NCBI GenBank assembly: GCA_008477525.1
Contig: SPDT01000006.1
Span: 585,501-649,500 of the forward strand
Direction of reading: 5' to 3'
From: Hypomyces perniciosus
Lineage: Eukaryota; Ascomycota; Sordariomycetes; Hypocreales; Hypocreaceae
Length of the DNA: 64,000 nucleotides
A program made the position numbers and the translations under genes. The number at the start of each line of letters is the position of its first letter. Within the stretch, counting starts at the first letter, position 1. Below, one piece after another: positions 62,562-64,000 of this stretch. A model generated the notes under the pieces. That model was not told the DNA's origin. It was given only the letters and a program-made list of their open reading frames with translations, and ran no database searches.

Positions 62562-64000
62562 CTGTTTCTCACGTAAACGCTTCATGTTCATTCGCTCCAT
62601 CTCCATCTGAGCACTGGCATCAGCAACCATGGACTCGGGATGTGCTTGCTGTAGCGGTTGGGCCGCAGCCAAAGGACGTGGGTCTCGGAGTTCTGGAACC
62701 TGGCTCGTAGGAGCCTTCTGGGGCAGTGGTACTCGCTGCAGTGGAGGATCATGTTCTCGCTCGGGAAAGCCAAATGGTCGCATGTGGGGCGGACGCGAAG
62801 GACGGACATTCGGGGACATGGTTGGCGGCGCTGGCTGGGGCACAGAGTGAGGTTGCATCGCAAGGGGTTGCTGCCCAGGTTGTGCGAGTGGTTGTTGGAC
62901 TGGTGCCTGTGCAATGGGCACAGTGTAACTCGAGAATGGCTGTGCTCGTAACGGTTGCGCCAGTGCCGGCTCCACTTTGGGTTGTGAAGAATCAAGGTGA
63001 GCGTCGACACCTGGAGCAACTGCAAGTGGTCTTGAGGTGCTAGCCGTGGAGATATCAGACCTTCTACCACGGCCACCTGTGGTCGGTTGCGGTGGGTCAG
63101 GCCGTTTCTCTCCCCTCGCTTTCTTCGCATCAGCTTCTTGGACGATTAAATCCCACTCTGTCTTTCCTTGATCCTTCTGCCGAACAAAATAGTTCTTGAC
63201 CTATCAAAGGGCGTTAGCGAGTAGTCAGTAATCATCAAAAACAGAGAAACATACCATGACGGCTGTCTTGGATCCCATGTGAGTGGCGATAGCTGTCCAA
63301 TCAGACCCGAATGCTCTTAGGAGAAGTGGGAAGTCATTAGCTTCCGATACACTCCAGTAGCTCGATGCCTGTGATTGCGATTTCCGTTCTGCATGTGGCT
63401 GTGCCAAGTTGAACGTGGTCATGGAAGGCTGGGGAGGCGGTAGTGGCTCAGGCCTGAGCGATGGCGCCGCCATGACTTCCGTAATTGACGTGACAGGCGG
63501 GGGCTTGGGCCTTTCGATGCTCTGAATTGGTTGCTGCTGCTGCACGGCGAAAGGAGGTGGCTGGATGCCAGCAGGTAATAGTTGCTCAAATTGCGGTGGC
63601 ATACGCTGGGGATCAGGTGGAGCCGGGGGTTGGAATTCCATTGGGATCGGTCGTGAGTCGGCCCGTGAACGTCCTTTGCCAGCAACAGGAGCTGGAGCAG
63701 CTGCGAGGAACTGGTTGGGCTTCGGCATCTTTGCATCTTTGTCCTTGTCCTTGTCCTTTTCTTTGTCTTTGTCCTTGTCCTTGGCAGCTTTCCTTCTCCC
63801 CTTTCGTCCGTCTACCTTCTCAGGTTGATCCGGTTTAACAGTGGCCGATACACCACGTCGTCCAGGAGTCCCGGCAGGAGTGCTCTCGCCATCAGTTTGA
63901 GGTTGTTCGAATCCCCAGGTTGGGGCAGCAGCCCGGCGTGGTCGTCTCCTCTCACCATTTTCACCATTTTCTTGGTTCTCTTCTCCTTCAGGTTCACCGT
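60831..64000 (-). CDS. Snt1-like SANT-domain protein, 5' part outside the window
   Basis: Two exons are visible (64000-63255 and 63200-60831), with the frame open to the right edge; about 1038 codons of the C-terminal part are present. A basic leader contains KD/EK repeats (KDKDKDKEKDKDKDKDAK). The SANT/Myb domain is SYWSVSEANDFPLLLRAFGS, DWTAIATHMGSKTAVM-VKNYF, split by the intron in phase 0, and followed by EWDLIVQEADAKKARGEKRP. The rest is Pro/Gln/Ser-rich, low complexity, including two polyglutamine tracts of about 16 and 26 residues separated by an RE-rich linker (REREREREREREF). Arrangement and SANT sequence suit the second SANT of Snt1/NCoR-type subunits of the Set3 histone deacetylase complex, so a nuclear co-repressor role is likely. 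Without the N-terminal half the assignment is moderate. It may include further introns upstream. Confidence 0.75.
62384..62462. repeat. CAG/CAA tract coding polyglutamine 1
   Basis: Runs of TTG and CTG on the plus strand encode about 26 Gln on the minus strand in the Snt1-like gene. Mixed CAG and CAA codons interrupt pure triplet repetition. Confidence 0.9.
62519..62566. repeat. CAG/CAA tract coding polyglutamine 2
   Basis: A second mixed CAG/CAA tract of about 16 codons, separated from the first by about 55 bp encoding an Arg/Glu repeat. Confidence 0.9.

Noticed and set aside
62273..62576. Poly-Leu/poly-Val/poly-Asn frames
   Set aside because: Other-frame readings of the polyglutamine tracts.

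Overview
The window is nuclear DNA from a filamentous ascomycete, most likely a member of the Eurotiales (Aspergillus/Penicillium-like). This rests on short spliceosomal introns (mostly 50-100 nt, GT(A/G)(A/T/C)GN donors, CTRAC-like branch sites, YAG acceptors), a Zn2Cys6 regulator, an Asp f 4-type secreted protein, a plant-type class III chitinase, DASH and elongin C genes, and many TACGGAGTA/TACGAAGTA elements between genes. Order and genus are inferences; no rRNA, tRNA or mitochondrial sequence was found to fix them.

Layout. 0-14.7 kb: the 3' end of an unknown charged protein, a macro-domain protein, a Yvc1/TRP-type channel (five exons, minus strand), a long empty leader, a large AAA+ ATPase with an N-terminal recognition region, a motif-rich spacer and an Asp f 4-like secreted protein. 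16.5-22.2 kb: a DUF1308/UPF0415 protein, then an accessory patch with two secreted Thr-rich proteins that share a four-cysteine module, flanking a decayed coding region. 22.7-40 kb: a gene-dense housekeeping block with a Zn2Cys6 factor, the E2 subunit of pyruvate dehydrogenase, the Golgi Arf-GEF Sec7, an Hsm3/PSMD5-like proteasome chaperone, RNA polymerase III subunit Rpc31, nucleoporin Nup49 and polyadenylation factor Fip1. 40-43.5 kb: no gene seen. 43.5-49.6 kb: class III chitinase, M50-like membrane peptidase, a small methyltransferase, and a secreted GH32 fructosidase. 50-64 kb: lariat debranching enzyme Dbr1, a second AAA+ ATPase paralogous to the first, a short-chain dehydrogenase-like protein, elongin C, Rho4, the 86-residue DASH subunit Dad1 (exons too short for a long-ORF search) and the 3' part of an Snt1-like SANT protein with two polyglutamine tracts.

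How the genes relate. Most are independent housekeeping genes. Three divergent pairs share short intergenic regions and probably promoters: HSM3/RPC31, NUP49/FIP1 and ELC1/RHO4. RPC31, FIP1 and DBR1 all act on RNA and each carries a Gly/Arg-rich end. The secreted set (Asp f 4-like, the CxxC-module pair, chitinase, GH32) is separated from the core genes by long, motif-bearing spacers. Exon models were built by hand from splice signals and reading-frame continuity; all total lengths are multiples of three. No dramatic new system is visible. The best candidate for something undescribed is the repeated C...CxxC...C secreted module at 18.4-22.2 kb.
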